A stretch of 64,000 nucleotides of DNA from Achromobacter kerstersii. GTDB taxonomy: Bacteria; Pseudomonadota; Gammaproteobacteria; Burkholderiales; Burkholderiaceae_B. A model generated the notes under the pieces. The model had not been told where the DNA came from. It saw only the letters and a program-made list of their open reading frames with translations, and did not search any database. Below, piece by piece: positions 63,043 through 64,000 of this stretch; the stretch's first letter is position 1, and the number at the start of each line of letters is the position of its first letter. The stretch lies in contig NZ_CADIJQ010000006.1 in assembly GCF_902859595.1 (NCBI RefSeq), positions 186,001 to 250,000 on the forward strand, in the 5' to 3' direction. Both the position numbers and the translations under genes were made by a program.

Positions 63043-64000
63043 TCACGCCGCCTGCTGCACAAAATGCCCTGCGGCGACCTGCACCAGTTCTGCCACGTGC
63101 GGGTTGTCGCCCACCTTGCGGATCGGGCTGGGGATATCCCGCGCCGCGCGCACCGTGCGTTGATGGCGGCGCGCCGGATCGGGAATCGGCACCGCCGACA
63201 GCAGCCGCTGCGTGTAGGGATGACGCGGCCGATGCAGCACTTCCTGCGTGGGTCCGATCTCAACGATCTGGCCCATATACATGACCGCAACCCGGTGGCT
63301 GACCTTCTCCACCACGGCCATATCGTGCGAAATGAACAGGTACGACAAGCCCATCTCGGCCTGCAATTCCTTCATCAGTTCAATCACGCGGGCCTGCACG
63401 GAAACGTCCAGCGCCGACACCGGTTCATCCGCCACGATGATCTTCGGGTTCACCGATAGCGCGCGTGCAATGCACAGGCGCTGGCGTTGTCCGCCTGAAA
63501 ACTGGTGCGCATAACGGTCCAGGAATTCACGCGGCAGGTTGACGCGTTCAAGCAGCTGCGCGGCGCGTTCACGGCGCTGTTCGCGCGTGTAGCCGCCGTG
63601 TACTTTCAACGGCTCGCTGACCAAGTCCCACGCATGCAGGCGCGGGTTCAAGGACGCGTAGGGGTCTTGGAAAATCATCTGAATATGCCGCCGCATGTCG
63701 CGCATCTTGTCGGGCGACATATGCGTGACGTCCTGGCCCGCCAGGCGGATCACGCCTTCGGTCGGCTGCACCAGCTTCATCAGCAAGCGTCCGGTGGTCG
63801 ACTTGCCCGACCCGGACTCACCCACCAGCGCCAGCGTCTCGCCCGCGCGCAGCGTGAACGACACGCCTTCCACCGCATGCACGTTGGCCACCACCTTGCC
63901 GAACGCGCCCGCCTTCACGGGAAAGCGCTTGGCCAGGCCCGCCACTTCCAGCACGGCGGGGCGGTCGTGCACCACGGCTTCGTCAGGCGACCCATCGCCC
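63043..64000 (-). CDS. Oligopeptide-type ABC ATPase (DppF/OppF-like), 5' partial
   Basis: An ABC ATPase of the Opp/Dpp group; the frame is open to the right edge, so the start lies outside or the protein is the second half of a fused double ATPase like that at 3289-4995. Walker A GESGSGKST, signature FSGGQRQR, Walker [13 protein letters not shown], switch ISHD, and the C-terminal RHPYTQRLLSAVP element are present. Its neighbours suggest it imports a substrate for the hydantoin pathway, but the family also moves peptides. Confidence 0.93.
   Translation of the reverse strand, partial: GDGSPDEAVVHDRPAVLEVAGLAKRFPVKAGAFGKVVANVHAVEGVSFTLRAGETLALVGESGSGKSTTGRLLMKLVQPTEGVIRLAGQDVTHMSPDKMRDMRRHIQMIFQDPYASLNPRLHAWDLVSEPLKVHGGYTREQRRERAAQLLERVNLPREFLDRYAHQFSGGQRQRLCIARALSVNPKIIVADEPVSALDVSVQARVIELMKELQAEMGLSYLFISHDMAVVEKVSHRVAVMYMGQIVEIGPTQEVLHRPRHPYTQRLLSAVPIPDPARRHQRTVRAARDIPSPIRKVGDNPHVAELVQVAAGHFVQQAA

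Overview
High-GC, densely packed bacterial chromosome with many divergent operons. The gene families (solute-binding ABC systems, a Gcr-type membrane recombinase, a csu-like pilus, hut and hydantoin catabolism, FrmR/FrmA) point to a betaproteobacterium of the Alcaligenaceae, most like Achromobacter or Bordetella. This is judged from gene content, not from a marker gene. No rRNA, tRNA, insertion sequence, prophage or CRISPR array was seen.

Layout: 1-4995 holds a peptide/nickel-type ABC importer (binding protein cut by the left edge, two permeases, a fused double ATPase), followed by a universal stress protein. Positions 5623-14481 form an unusual accessory block: an aldehyde dehydrogenase operon with a GlcG/HbpS-like protein and a 2Fe-2S flavoreductase; two divergent transporters; an FCD-type GntR regulator; and an operon of a heme-oxygenase-like diiron protein, two ferredoxins and an unrecognised 108-aa protein. 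GTATAC-centred palindromes lie before the main operons, so I read the block as one regulon for an unknown substrate. It is the best candidate here for an undescribed system.

14530-19429 carries a DUF2809 membrane protein, a repeat-rich intergenic region (DnaA-box-like 9-mers, a perfect 31-bp inverted repeat), an MFS exporter and a membrane recombinase-family protein. 19442-24076 is a csu-like chaperone-usher pilus operon with an AT-rich upstream region. 24537-27868 has an MFS drug transporter and a chemoreceptor.

27953-37932 is a histidine utilisation cluster (hutC, hutD, hutU, NCS1 permease, hutH, amino acid permease, hutI, nitrilase-family hydrolase), with a HutC-type palindrome and a terminator between hutCD and the rest. 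hutC diverges from frmR-frmA (formaldehyde detoxification). Then follow a lipoprotein 5'-nucleotidase, two surface-glycan genes, and a ureohydrolase/symporter/LysR locus resembling guanidinopropionate utilisation.

47868-56781 mixes a membrane GTPase, two c-di-GMP enzymes, a DUF1059 protein and two uncharacterised large proteins. 56927-64000 has ornithine cyclodeaminase with a divergent Lrp regulator, and a hydantoin cluster (hydantoinase, carbamoylase, LysR, Asp/Glu/hydantoin racemase) beside a second ABC importer that runs off the right edge.
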